Assembly: GCF_009765975.1 (NCBI RefSeq)
Contig: NZ_LMUJ01000048.1
Coordinates: 218,504 to 282,503 of the forward strand
From: Acidisphaera sp. S103
GTDB taxonomy: Bacteria > Pseudomonadota > Alphaproteobacteria > Acetobacterales > Acetobacteraceae
Direction of reading: 5' to 3'
Length of the DNA: 64,000 nt
A model generated the notes under the pieces. The model was not told the DNA's origin. It did no database searches and worked only from the letters and a program-made list of their open reading frames with translations. A program made the translations under genes and the position numbers. Of the stretch, positions 17,272 through 26,404 are shown piece by piece (the first letter of the stretch is position 1; each line of letters opens with the position of its first letter).

Positions 17272-18429
17272 TTAACTCTGTCGTGAGTGTCTGATCCTGT
17301 CATACACAACGGGGTCGGTGACGCCTTCCGTGCCGAACAACAGGACGCGGCTGTGGTTGGTAAGGCGCAACGCCGCCCTGGCAGCAGGATCGGCCGCCGC
17401 CAGCAGCAGCCCCGCGAGGCCGGCGACACCCGACTCGCCGATTTCGTGCCCCTGCGCGGACAAAAACCGCAGGCAGCCGATCGCCGCTTCGTCGGGAATC
17501 GACATGAAGGCGAAAGCCGCACGCTCCAGTTCCTGCCATGCCAGCAGGCTGGGTTCACCACAGGCCAGCCCAGCCATGATGGTGTCCAGATCGCCCTGCA
17601 CGACCGTTGGCGCACCATTGGCAGCGCTCGCCAACAGGCACGCGGCACGATCCGGTTCGACCACGACCAGCAACGGCGCCGGCGTGAACCGCGCCCGCAT
17701 CTGCACCGAGACGGAAGCCGCCGCCCCGCCGACGCCGGCCTGTATGAACACATGCGTCGGCGGCGCACCGGTCCACTGATCCGCCGCCTCATCCGCCATC
17801 AAGCGATAGCCTTGCATCACGTCGCGCGGCACCTCCGTGTACCCGGGATAGGAGGTGTCCGAGACCACGAACCAATTTTGCTGCCGAGCCTGCTTGTCGG
17901 CCTCTCGCACCGCATCGTCGTAGTTGCCGGAGACCCGCACCACCTCGGCGCCGAAGCGGGCGATAGCATCCACCCGGCCCTGGCTGACGGTTCCGTGCAC
18001 GAAGATCACGCAGCGGCAATGAAATTGTTCCGCGCCCCACGCGACCGAACGGCCGTGATTGCCGTCGGTCGCGCAGGTGACGGTGATGGCTTGTGTGGCG
18101 TCCAGATACCGGCCGTCCGTCAGGTCCCCCGACGTCGCGGCACGGGCGATGTCTTGGCGCGACAATTCCGCCGCCAGCAGATTGGCCACCGCGTACGCGC
18201 CACCCAGCGCCTTGAAACTGCCGAGGCCGAACCGACTGCCTTCGTGCTTGATTCGCACCTCGGCCACGTCAGCGATGCCGGGCAGTGTCAGCAACGGGGT
18301 CGGCTCGTATCCCGGCCAACCGGTGATCGTCGCCTTCGCCCGGCGAAATCCGGCGGTCGGCAGGATGGTGACGCCTGGGGTCCCATGTCGCGGATTGACC
18401 AGCCAGTCGAACTTTTGTGGATCGATCAT
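17272..18429 (-). CDS. dpaL: Diaminopropionate ammonia-lyase
   Basis: PLP enzyme that splits 2,3-diaminopropionate (both isomers in the E. coli enzyme) to pyruvate and ammonia. 385 residues. The PLP lysine is in SRFGLGSFKALGGAYA near residue 74. Family features follow: TCATDGNHGRSVAWGA, the DTSYPGYTEVPRDVMQGY block, FIQAGVGGAAASV, and the C-terminal LFGTEGVTDP. Threonine synthase and threonine dehydratase share the fold, but the YPGYTEVP and GTEGVTD blocks are specific to DpaL. It is divergent from the denD-like gene with 62 bases between starts, so both promoters must lie there. Confidence 0.9.
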   Translation of the reverse strand: MIDPQKFDWLVNPRHGTPGVTILPTAGFRRAKATITGWPGYEPTPLLTLPGIADVAEVRIKHEGSRFGLGSFKALGGAYAVANLLAAELSRQDIARAATSGDLTDGRYLDATQAITVTCATDGNHGRSVAWGAEQFHCRCVIFVHGTVSQGRVDAIARFGAEVVRVSGNYDDAVREADKQARQQNWFVVSDTSYPGYTEVPRDVMQGYRLMADEAADQWTGAPPTHVFIQAGVGGAAASVSVQMRARFTPAPLLVVVEPDRAACLLASAANGAPTVVQGDLDTIMAGLACGEPSLLAWQELERAAFAFMSIPDEAAIGCLRFLSAQGHEIGESGVAGLAGLLLAAADPAARAALRLTNHSRVLLFGTEGVTDPVVYDRIRHSRQS

Positions 18430-18491
18430 GTGGCAACGGTGGACCGGCGGCTTCGTCGGTGCAATCTAGCCGCGTCGATGGAGGGTTCACG

Positions 18492-19466
18492 ATGAAAATT
18501 TCGATCCTGGGCGGTGGTGGCTTCCTTGGCCGCAAAATCGCGGCGCGGTTGGCGCAGGACGGCACGCTGGGCGGCAAGCCGGTCACGGCATTGACCCTGT
18601 TCGACATGGCGGAACCGCCGAAGCCGGATGCGTCCTTTCCAGTCACCTCGGTTGGCGGCGACGTCGTCGCGTTGCCGGACAGTGCGATCCCAGCGGGAAC
18701 GGACGTCGTCTTCCACCTCGCCGCCGTGGTCAGCGCCCAGGCCGAGGCCGACTACGATCTCGGCCGCCGGGTCAACATCCGTGGCACCGACGCCGTGGTC
18801 GATCGCTGCCGGGCGCTGGGGACCCGGCCGAGGGTGGTGTTCACCAGTTCCGTGGCAAGCTTCAGCACCAATCAGAACACCACGCTGCCCGACAATACGC
18901 GGCAAATCCCCGGCAACAGCTATGGCGCCCAGAAGGCCGCCGCCGAACTGATCTTGGCGGACGCATCGAGGCGTGGCTTCCTCGATGCCGTTTCGCTGCG
19001 GCTGCCCACCGTTATCGTCCGTCCCGGGCGTCCGAACAAAGCCGCGAGTTCCTTCTTTTCCGGCATCGTGCGGGAACCGCTGCTCGGTCTGGACACCGAA
19101 CTGCCGGTTGGCGACGACTTCGCCGTCTGGGTTTGCAGTCCGCGGCGCGCGGTGGACTGGCTGCTGCATGCGGCGGCGCTGGATACCAGCAAGATGGGAC
19201 TGGACCGCAGCATAGACCCGCCCGGCATCAGCACCACCGTCGCCCATTTGCTCCAGGCGTTGGAGGCAGTGTCACCGGGTGCATCGTCGCACGTGAAGCG
19301 GGTCGCCGACGAAACCATCGCCGCGATCGTCTCGACCTGGCCACCGGCCTTCGAAGCCCTGCATGCTCGGACACTGGGTTTTTCCGCTCACGAACCGATC
19401 CTGGACGTGGTCCAGGCGTTCATCGAAGACGATTTGGAAGCGACAAAGACCGATCGTGCACGCTAA
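18492..19466 (+). CDS. denD: NAD-dependent epimerase/dehydratase, D-erythronate dehydrogenase-like
   Basis: A 324-residue short-chain (extended) NAD(P)-dependent protein. The Rossmann motif GGGGFLGRKIA is at the N-terminus. TSSVASFS and YGAQKAAAE supply the Ser and Tyr-x3-Lys catalytic residues. The pattern from RLPTVIVRPGRPNKAASSFFSGIVREPL to CSPRRAVDWLLHA fits the DenD subfamily, which oxidises D-erythronate to 2-oxo-tetronate. The kinase and decarboxylase that normally complete that pathway are not adjacent; a DtnK/PdxA2 pair is at 46-48 kb. GGAGGG at 18480-18485 supports the ATG at 18492. Subfamily assignment is by eye. Confidence 0.75.
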   Translation: MKISILGGGGFLGRKIAARLAQDGTLGGKPVTALTLFDMAEPPKPDASFPVTSVGGDVVALPDSAIPAGTDVVFHLAAVVSAQAEADYDLGRRVNIRGTDAVVDRCRALGTRPRVVFTSSVASFSTNQNTTLPDNTRQIPGNSYGAQKAAAELILADASRRGFLDAVSLRLPTVIVRPGRPNKAASSFFSGIVREPLLGLDTELPVGDDFAVWVCSPRRAVDWLLHAAALDTSKMGLDRSIDPPGISTTVAHLLQALEAVSPGASSHVKRVADETIAAIVSTWPPAFEALHARTLGFSAHEPILDVVQAFIEDDLEATKTDRAR

Positions 19467-20074
19467 CGCGAGAGGGGTGCGGGTTGTCGCAGCGGTCGGC
19501 GGCGTCGCGCATGCGGGTGCGCCACGGATGGGCATGATCGATTCGAACGCGATTTCGCAGCCAAGGATTCCAACGCCATTGCTCATTGTCTAAGCGGTGA
19601 ATCCTGTATCGACACGGGCATGCACGACGGCGCCAACCAGGCACAGCCATCGCTGCGCAATTCACCACGCCGTGGAGCACACGACGTTCTCAATGCATAT
19701 TGATAACGAATGCGACATCACATTTCAGTCGACAGTTTAGTTCGCACGTTGAATGCCGGACCACAGGTCGGGGGTCCCAGTCAGAGTGATATGAAGCAGC
19801 CTCTTCGAATAAAACAGATAAAAACTTGGGTCGGCTCAGAGCGAAGCCGGTACCTGGTTGATCATGGTTCAGGGCCAGCCTGCGGTGCTTGAGGTCACAT
19901 GGCGGAATCGGCACGGCCGATCAGGTGCCGGGGCACCGGCACAATCCCCCCGGCACCAACCGATATTTTTACCACAGTGATGCCCCAATCGCGGGATGGA
20001 ATGTTGCGTGGGGCCGGCTCCGGTTCCAAAACACCTTCCGCCTCTTTTCTCTTTACCTCGGCTGGACGTCGCGA
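19467..20074. other. 608-base intergenic region
   Basis: No gene supported. Short frames on both strands lack ribosome-binding sites and domains. A frame in phase with the CLC gene is open from 19889, so the CLC start could be earlier than annotated. I looked for a fluoride riboswitch, because some CLC proteins carry one, and found no match. Confidence 0.55.
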
Positions 20075-21952
20075 ATGCCGACATTGCACGGCGATACTAC
20101 TTTAGCGGGCCCGGAAGGCGCCCGCCTGACAGCCGCGATTGCGTCTACTCGCCAAGATGAAGTGACGACCAGGCGAGCCCAGGTCCGGCGTCCCCGCCGT
20201 CCGATCGGGTCCGCCGTCCTGCACGCGCCGCAGATGTTGCGTGCCCTGGTTCGCGCCGACGAAATCTGGCTCGTTGTTCTCGCCGCATTCGTCGGCTGTG
20301 CCAGCGGCATCATGGTCTGGCTGATGACCGCCACGACGCAGCTCGTCCACGAAACCTTGTTCGGTATCGGGCACATGCAGCGGCTCAGCGCGATGGCGTC
20401 GCTCGCACCACTAAAAACGATCCTTGTGCCAGCGATTGGCGGCCTCGTTCTCGGCATTGTGACACTCGGGATTACCCGGATCCGTGCGCGCCGGGCCGTC
20501 GATCCGATCGAGGCCAACGCCCTTTACGGTGGTCGGATGTCGATGAACGACAGCCTGATCGTCGTGCTGCAGACCATCATGTCGAACGGCGTCGGCGCCT
20601 CTGTCGGATTGGAGGCGGGCTACACCCAGATCGGTTCCGCGCTCGCCTCCCGCTGGGGCCACGCGTTCCGGGTCCGGCGCAACGACCTGCGTCTTCTGGT
20701 GGGCTGCGGTGCCGCCGCCGCGATCTCCGGCGCGTTCAATGCCCCGCTGACCGGGTCATTCTATGCATTCGAGTTGGTTATCGGTACCTATACCCTGGGG
20801 TCGTTCGCCCCAGTGGCCGTTGCCGCGCTGGTGTCCCAGGCCGTGGTGCGTGCCCTTGGTGGGACGATCTTCGACCTTGCCCCGCATGTCCCCAGCCATA
20901 TCGAGCCGCTCGATTACATTCCGATCCTTGCCCTTGGCATGCTTTGCGCGCTGCTGGGTATTTCCATCATGCGCGGGGTCACGATCACCGAGGATCTGTT
21001 CCGCAAAAGCCGTGTTCCTGTCTGGCTCCGTCCCGCTATCGGTGGACTGGCGATCGGCACGTTGGCCCTGGTTACCCCTGCCGTGCTCTCGTCCGGTCAC
21101 GGCGCCATCGGTCCCGCCTTCGAGACGCATGACACGCTGCGCTGGGTGGTGCTTCTGGTTGTCTTGAAAGCAACGGCCTCGGCGATTTCCATCGGCTCCG
21201 GCTTTCGTGGCGGCCTGTTTTTCGCCTCCCTGTTTCTGGGTGCGCTGTTGGGAAAAGCCTTCGCCGGCGCTCTGGCCCTGGTCAGCGCCACCCACGCGAT
21301 CCCGCAGGAGGTATGTGCGCTGGTCGGCATGAGCGGCCTGGCGGTGGCGATCATCGGCGGGCCGCTGACCATGGGCTTTCTGGCGCTGGAAGCAACCGGC
21401 AGCCTGCCGATGACGGTCGCGGTGCTGGCGGCCTGCGTGGTGTCGTCGCTCACCGTGCGCCGGACCTTCGGGTATTCCTTCGCCACGTGGCGCTTCCATC
21501 TGCGCGGCGAGGCAATCCGCAGCGCCGTCGATATCGGTTGGATGCGCAACCTGACCGTCGGACGCATGATGCGGCGGGAAATGCGTACGGTGCGGGCCGA
21601 TACGCCGCTTAATGCGTTCAAGCGCGATTTCCCGCTGGGTGCCGCACAACGCGTGATCGTGCTGGATGAAGAGGACCGCTACGCCGGGATCGTGTTGCTG
21701 CCGGAGGCGCACGCGGATGCCGACGATGACCACAAGGTGCGTGACATCGTTCACTACGCCGACACAGTCCTGCTGCCGCAGATGACGATCAAGGAAGCGG
21801 TGGCGATGTTCGAAAACGCCGAAAGCGACGCCCTGGTGGTGGTCGACAGCGCCCAGGAACGCCATGTCATCGGCCTGCTGACCGAACAATACGCCCTGCG
21901 CCGCTACACCGACGAACTCGACCGTCGGCGCCGGGAGTTGTCAGGGGAGTAA
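20075..21952 (+). CDS. CLC-family chloride channel/transporter with C-terminal CBS pair
   Basis: Integral inner-membrane protein, 625 residues from the ATG at 20075. About the first 65 residues are basic and cytoplasmic. The CLC membrane domain covers roughly 65-470, and two CBS-like domains follow (about 490-620), which would bind nucleotides. The gating glutamate appears as Glu180 in SVGLEAGYTQIGS, and FNAPLTGSFYAFE contains Glu233. The canonical GSGIP selectivity loop is replaced by RAVDPIEANAL, and GxFxP is replaced by GLFFASLF. It therefore belongs to a divergent branch; anion and proton coupling cannot be assumed. The start is uncertain because no good ribosome-binding site is seen and the frame is open upstream. 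Confidence 0.82.
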   Translation: MPTLHGDTTLAGPEGARLTAAIASTRQDEVTTRRAQVRRPRRPIGSAVLHAPQMLRALVRADEIWLVVLAAFVGCASGIMVWLMTATTQLVHETLFGIGHMQRLSAMASLAPLKTILVPAIGGLVLGIVTLGITRIRARRAVDPIEANALYGGRMSMNDSLIVVLQTIMSNGVGASVGLEAGYTQIGSALASRWGHAFRVRRNDLRLLVGCGAAAAISGAFNAPLTGSFYAFELVIGTYTLGSFAPVAVAALVSQAVVRALGGTIFDLAPHVPSHIEPLDYIPILALGMLCALLGISIMRGVTITEDLFRKSRVPVWLRPAIGGLAIGTLALVTPAVLSSGHGAIGPAFETHDTLRWVVLLVVLKATASAISIGSGFRGGLFFASLFLGALLGKAFAGALALVSATHAIPQEVCALVGMSGLAVAIIGGPLTMGFLALEATGSLPMTVAVLAACVVSSLTVRRTFGYSFATWRFHLRGEAIRSAVDIGWMRNLTVGRMMRREMRTVRADTPLNAFKRDFPLGAAQRVIVLDEEDRYAGIVLLPEAHADADDDHKVRDIVHYADTVLLPQMTIKEAVAMFENAESDALVVVDSAQERHVIGLLTEQYALRRYTDELDRRRRELSGE

Positions 21953-22075
21953 GGAAGGCCGGACTCTGCCCAGACCCGCAAACGACCGCCGGCCCTTTGA
22001 TCCTGTCCACCTTCCTTGATAAGCCGGTTCCAAGGAGCGCTGCTCCTTGGTGGGGTTTGGGGCAAAGCCCCAACC
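21952..22075. repeat. Interspersed palindromic repeat, copy B
   Basis: Begins at the CLC stop codon and matches the element at 16531-16620 through GGAAGG, CCGG, TGCCC, CCCGCAAA and CCCTTTGATCC. It continues with two clear hairpins: CCAAGGAGC-gct-GCTCCTTGG at 22030-22050 and GGGGC-aaa-GCCCC at 22059-22071. The rest of the gap to 22287 holds no gene that I can support. Confidence 0.75.
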
Positions 22076-22287
22076 TTGCTTGCCGCCCGGTGTATCTACG
22101 GGGCGTAATACCAGCGGAAAATCGTTGCGTGCACCAACGCCGCATGTCACGCTGCGATCTTACGGGACAGTCGCCGCTGGACGACGATCCCGTCGGGAGG
22201 AAAATCCGAAGAGCAGGCCTGTTAATTAACCGGCCGTGCCTGGAGTCCAGCACCACGCCGCGGCCCCGAACAAGGGGACCTTCGCAC

Positions 22288-22710
22288 ATGCTCGACAAGC
22301 CAATCGTCAATACATTTGCCCATGTGAAGCCCGGCGACACGCCCTGGGTCAGCGACGGGCTGCGTTCATTTTTCGAATATCGAGACCTTGGCGTTGCCGA
22401 TGCCACGGGCGGACGCGTGATCGCCCAGTTGGTCAGGGCGAAGGAGGCGCCGGAGAAAGGCACCGGCTGGCATCGCCACACGGCCGAATTTCATATCGTC
22501 ATCATGCTGAAGGGCTGGGCCAAATTCATGTATGAGGACAAGGAGCATCTCGTTTCCGCCGGCGACTGTGTGCATCAGCGCCCGGGGATCATGCATTTCC
22601 TGTTCGATTACGCGCCGGACATGGAATATCTGGAAGTCGTCGGCCCGGCGGATTTCGGAACGGTTGAAATGCAAAGCCCGATTCCCGTCCCCGAACCGCA
22701 TGCCTGGTGA
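22288..22710 (+). CDS. Small cupin-domain protein
   Basis: A 140-residue cytoplasmic single-domain cupin. It has the motif GTGWHRHTAEFHIVIMLKGWAKF, with histidines placed to bind a metal, and the second cupin motif AGDCVHQRPGIMHFLFDY. It shares the signature RSFFEYRDLGVADATGG with the cupin at 35664-36077, so the two are paralogues. Function is unknown; small cupins include dioxygenases, isomerases and sugar-binding regulators. The start is the ATG at 22288, with a weak GGGGA ribosome-binding site. Confidence 0.8.
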   Translation: MLDKPIVNTFAHVKPGDTPWVSDGLRSFFEYRDLGVADATGGRVIAQLVRAKEAPEKGTGWHRHTAEFHIVIMLKGWAKFMYEDKEHLVSAGDCVHQRPGIMHFLFDYAPDMEYLEVVGPADFGTVEMQSPIPVPEPHAW

Positions 22711-22771
22711 CGGGTTCGGTCCTCGCTGGCCACCTGGATCGGCGAGGACCGAACGGTCGGGCAGCAGGCCG

Positions 22772-23428
22772 TCAGAATTCGATATCAAGCTCGTCGATCT
22801 GCTCCGGCTCTCTTTGGGCAGCGGCGAACCATTCCTTCATCTCCGGCCAAGCCATGATCTGCTGGCAGTAGCGCTCGCACGCGCCGGTCATCTTCACGTC
22901 GTAGCTGCGGAACCGTGTCACCACCGGAGCATACATCGCATCGGCGATCGTCGGTTTCGCGCCGAACAGCCATGGCCCTTTCCAGGTCGCCAGGCATTCC
23001 CGCCAGATTTCGGTGATATGGTCGATATCCGCCTGCACCGCCGACCACACCGCGAATCCAGGCCGGTACAGTCTCAGGTTCATCGGCAGCGCTTCCCGCA
23101 ACGCCGTGAAACCGGAATGCATCTCCCCCGAGATCGACCGGCAGCGCGCCCGCGCCGCGCGTTCGGACGGCAACATCCCCGCCTTGGGAAAGATTTCGTT
23201 CAGATATTCGGCGATCGCAAGGACGTCCCAGATCGCCACATCGTCATGCATCAGCGCCGGCACCCGAATCGACGACGACTGCATCAGCAGTTCCTTGCGG
23301 TTCGCCGGATCGTCGGGATCGACCACTTTCTCCTCAAATACCAGGCCGGAGAGGCGCGCGAGCAGATATCCCCTCAGCGACCAGGAGGAATAATTCTTGC
23401 TGCTGATGAGAAGCGTAGCCCCTGCCAT
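22772..23428 (-). CDS. Glutathione S-transferase family protein
   Basis: A 218-residue cytoplasmic glutathione transferase. The N-terminal thioredoxin-fold domain carries SSKNYSSWSLRGYLL, with the Ser-rich catalytic region, and RVPALMHDDVAIWDVLAIAEYLNE, the cis-Pro and glutathione-binding Asp-x-Leu-Ala-Ile-x-Glu region. A helical C-terminal domain follows (GPWLFGAKPTIADAMYAPVVTRF). The substrate is unknown. I chose the ATG at 23428 (MAGATLL), since the fold begins at once. It is divergent from phaZ with 109 bases between starts. Confidence 0.88.
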   Translation of the reverse strand: MAGATLLISSKNYSSWSLRGYLLARLSGLVFEEKVVDPDDPANRKELLMQSSSIRVPALMHDDVAIWDVLAIAEYLNEIFPKAGMLPSERAARARCRSISGEMHSGFTALREALPMNLRLYRPGFAVWSAVQADIDHITEIWRECLATWKGPWLFGAKPTIADAMYAPVVTRFRSYDVKMTGACERYCQQIMAWPEMKEWFAAAQREPEQIDELDIEF

Positions 23429-23537
23429 GGTGACAACCCCCGAACGTGCTGGCATGCTGCGTCGCAATATAGCAACATGTCCGCTGGCAAGGCGAGCGTT
23501 TGTGATAACGTGATAGCAATCCGATGACAGGGGCTGC

Positions 23538-24773
23538 GTGACTCAGCGGGCGATGATCTACAAACTTTATCAGGCGCAGGCCGACTTCATGTACCCCGCT
23601 CGTCAGTTGGCACGCCTCGGCGCCGGCTTGGCACGTGCGATGGATATGGGCGCGTTCACCCCACCGCCGTTGCGGCAGTTCGGTGCCGCATGCACCATGG
23701 TGGCCGATGGCGGGCTGACCCATCACCGGCCGGATTACGGGTTCAAATTTGCCAAGATGGGCAACGATGCCGTTGCCGTGACCGAGGAAGCCCGATTCGA
23801 GACCCCGTTCGGCACGTTGCTGCGGTTCCGCAAGGACACCCCTGTGGTGCAACCTCGGGTTCTGGTCGTGGCGCCGATGTCCGGGCATTTCGCCACGCTG
23901 CTGCGCGGCACCGTCGCCGTCCTGCTGCCCGACCACGATGTCTATATTACAGACTGGAAGAACGCCCGCGATATCCCGTTGTCCGACGGCGTGTTCGGGT
24001 TCGACGAATATGTCGATCACCTGATCCAGTTCATGGAGATCTTGGGCGAGGGCAGCCACATGATCGCGGTCTGCCAGCCCGCGGTCGCCGCTCTCGCCGC
24101 CACCGCCGTGATGGCCGAAGCCGGCAACCGGGCGCAGCCGCGCAGCCTGACCTTGATGGCCGGGCCGATCGACACGCGGCAGAACCCGACAAAGGTGAAC
24201 GAGCTGGCGAAATCGCAGCCGATCGAGTGGTTTGAGGAGAAGCTGATCGCCACCGTTCCCTGGCGCTACAAAGGGGCGTTTCGCCGCGTTTACCCTGGGT
24301 TCCTGCAGTTGACGGCGTTTGTCAGCATGAACCTGGACCGTCACATCAACGCCCATCTGGCGCAATTCCGAGCGCTGGCGTGTGGCGACGTCGTCGCGGC
24401 CGAGGCGCACAAGAGGTTCTACGACGAGTATGGCGCCGTCATGGACCTGCCGGCCGAGTTCTACATCGAGACCGTCAAGCGGATATTTCAGGATCACGAC
24501 CTGCCGCTGGGCAAACTGACTTGGCACGGCCAGCCCGTCCGGCCGGAGGCGATCCGCAGGACTGCCCTGCTGACCGTCGAGGGTGAACGCGACGACATAT
24601 GCGCCATCGGTCAGACCATGGCCGCGCTGGATCTGTGCAGCGGGCTGCGGATCAGCCAGAAACGGCACCATCTGCAAAGCGGCGTCGGACACTATGGCGT
24701 GTTCAGCGGGTCGCGCTGGGCGCGCGAGGTGTATCCGAAGGTCCGTGCGATGATCGAGGTCACGAACCAATAG
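23538..24773 (+). CDS. phaZ: Intracellular polyhydroxyalkanoate (PHB) depolymerase
   Basis: Enzyme that mobilises stored poly-3-hydroxybutyrate granules. 411 residues, the usual length of the PhaZ a1-type intracellular enzymes. The nucleophile of this alpha/beta-hydrolase family is a Cys, seen at residue 179 in AVCQPAVAAL. Other family blocks are VLLPDHDVYITDWKNARDIP, FDEYVDHLIQF, LMAGPIDTRQNPTKVNE and LLTVEGERDDICAIGQT, with the C-terminal His in QSGVGHYGVFSG. The start used is GTG 23538; an ATG 15 bases later is an alternative. No phaC or phasin gene is adjacent. Confidence 0.93.
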   Translation: MTQRAMIYKLYQAQADFMYPARQLARLGAGLARAMDMGAFTPPPLRQFGAACTMVADGGLTHHRPDYGFKFAKMGNDAVAVTEEARFETPFGTLLRFRKDTPVVQPRVLVVAPMSGHFATLLRGTVAVLLPDHDVYITDWKNARDIPLSDGVFGFDEYVDHLIQFMEILGEGSHMIAVCQPAVAALAATAVMAEAGNRAQPRSLTLMAGPIDTRQNPTKVNELAKSQPIEWFEEKLIATVPWRYKGAFRRVYPGFLQLTAFVSMNLDRHINAHLAQFRALACGDVVAAEAHKRFYDEYGAVMDLPAEFYIETVKRIFQDHDLPLGKLTWHGQPVRPEAIRRTALLTVEGERDDICAIGQTMAALDLCSGLRISQKRHHLQSGVGHYGVFSGSRWAREVYPKVRAMIEVTNQ

Positions 24774-24863
24774 TCCAATCCGGACGTTCGGCCCGGCCGA
24801 GGCGCACGGCACCGTGGCGCAGGATCGAACCCCGGTACGTCCTGCTCCGAACAAGGATCCTAC

Positions 24864-26354
24864 ATGACCGCGGATGATGCGCCGTCTGTGCGGCAGGGCG
24901 ATGCCGGCGAGCAAAAGCTGTGGCTGGTGTTCGCGGGATTGATGCTGGCGTTGCTGCTCGCCGCGCTGGACCAGAATATCGTCGCGACGGCATTGCCGCG
25001 CATTGTCAGTGACCTTGGTGGGCTGGCCCATTTGTCCTGGGTGGTGACGGCCTTCATGGTCGCATCGACGATGACGACGCCCCTGTACGGCAAACTGAGC
25101 GATATTTTCGGCCGCAAGCCTGCGTTCTTCGTCTCCATCCTGGTCTTTCTCCTCGGCTCCGTGCTGTGCGGCCTGGCGCGCGGCATGACCGGGCTGATCG
25201 TCTTCCGCGCGGTGCAGGGATTGGGTGCGGGTGGTCTGATCACCCTGTCGCAGACCGTCGTTGCCGACCTGGTCTCGCCGCGGCGGCGAGGCCGCTACCA
25301 GGGGCTGTTCTCCGGCGTTTTCGCGGCATGCAGCGTCGCGGGACCGTTGCTGGGTGGCGTGATCACCCAGGCGCTGTCATGGCGCTGGATCTTCTACGTG
25401 AACCTGCCGGTCGGCGCGGCCGCGATGATGCTGATCGGCGTGGGCCTCAAGCATCGTCCCAATCGCGTGGACCATCAGGTCGACTATCTTGGCGCACTGT
25501 TCCTGAGCGGGGCCACCTGTTCCGCGCTGCTCGCGCTGAGTTGGGGCGGCAACAGCTACGCATGGTCGTCACCTATGATCCTGGGCCTCGGCTGTACCGC
25601 CACGGTGTGCGGCGGCCTACTGGTGCTGAACGAACGGCAGGCGGCGGAACCGCTGTTGCCGCCGCGACTCTTCCACAGCCCGGTGTTTGTGTTGAGCGTC
25701 CTGGTGATCGGGCTGGCCGCGATGGGGATGTTCGCCGCGGCGGTCTTCCTCCCGCTGTATTTCCAGTTGGTGCAAGGCGCCAGCCCGACGGCGGCAGGCC
25801 TGATGATTGCCCCGATGATGGGCGGCGTTATCGTCGCCTCCATCGGCGGCGGCCGGCTGGTATCCCACACTGGTCGCTACAAGTTGCTGGTAACGGCCGG
25901 TCTTCTGACCGCCACCGTCAGCTTCGCGACTTTGGCCTGGAGTGCGTGGACCGGTGGCGGGGCGGCGATGGGTGAGATCATATTGGTCGCACTTGGACTG
26001 GGGATCGGCGTGTCATTTCCCAACCTGACCACGGCGATCCAGAATGCGGTGGAGCGGCCTGATCTGGGTGCGGCCACCGCGACATCGGCTTTCTTCCGCT
26101 CCTTGGGTGGCGCTGTCGGCGTGGCCCTGTCCGGTGCGATCCTGACCGCCAGGCTTCAGGCGCTGTTGCCGGGCGGGTTACGGGACGCGGGTCTGGGCAG
26201 TCATATGCCGGCGGCGGATCACGCGGTGGTGGTGTTCGCCTATCGGCACGCCCTCGCCACGACGTTCCTCGCGGGCAGCGCGGTCGCGGCGATCGCCTGC
26301 ATCATCGTGGCGCTGTCGCCCGAACGGCCGCTCGGTGCGACGCGGCGTGGCTGA
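24864..26354 (+). CDS. MFS drug-resistance transporter, DHA2 (EmrB/QacA) type
   Basis: Inner-membrane proton-driven exporter, 496 residues, with about 14 predicted transmembrane segments. It has the DHA2 start LDQNIVATALPRIVSDLGG, MFS motif A GKLSDIFGRKPAF, and motif C-like GVFAACSVAGPLLGGVI. A later long LVTAG segment and the C-terminal VALSGAILTARLQ pattern also fit. Substrate cannot be told from sequence. No HlyD/EmrA fusion partner or regulator is adjacent, so it may work alone or with a partner elsewhere. It follows phaZ by 90 bases. Confidence 0.9.
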   Translation: MTADDAPSVRQGDAGEQKLWLVFAGLMLALLLAALDQNIVATALPRIVSDLGGLAHLSWVVTAFMVASTMTTPLYGKLSDIFGRKPAFFVSILVFLLGSVLCGLARGMTGLIVFRAVQGLGAGGLITLSQTVVADLVSPRRRGRYQGLFSGVFAACSVAGPLLGGVITQALSWRWIFYVNLPVGAAAMMLIGVGLKHRPNRVDHQVDYLGALFLSGATCSALLALSWGGNSYAWSSPMILGLGCTATVCGGLLVLNERQAAEPLLPPRLFHSPVFVLSVLVIGLAAMGMFAAAVFLPLYFQLVQGASPTAAGLMIAPMMGGVIVASIGGGRLVSHTGRYKLLVTAGLLTATVSFATLAWSAWTGGGAAMGEIILVALGLGIGVSFPNLTTAIQNAVERPDLGAATATSAFFRSLGGAVGVALSGAILTARLQALLPGGLRDAGLGSHMPAADHAVVVFAYRHALATTFLAGSAVAAIACIIVALSPERPLGATRRG

Positions 26355-26404
26355 TTGACCTGGTTCGGCTTCCCTCCCTCGGTTTGCGGCGCTAAACCCC
26401 GCCG

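Noticed and set aside
19889..20075. Fluoride riboswitch before the CLC gene
   Set aside because: No match to the conserved core of the fluoride (crcB) motif, and the CLC itself lacks the fluoride-exporter signature.
20756..21889. 377-codon minus-strand frame
   Set aside because: Antisense to the CLC gene; rich in His, Asp and Gln without domain structure.
23334..25031. 565-codon minus-strand frame
   Set aside because: Antisense to phaZ; no conserved motif in its translation, and both real genes have firm motif support.
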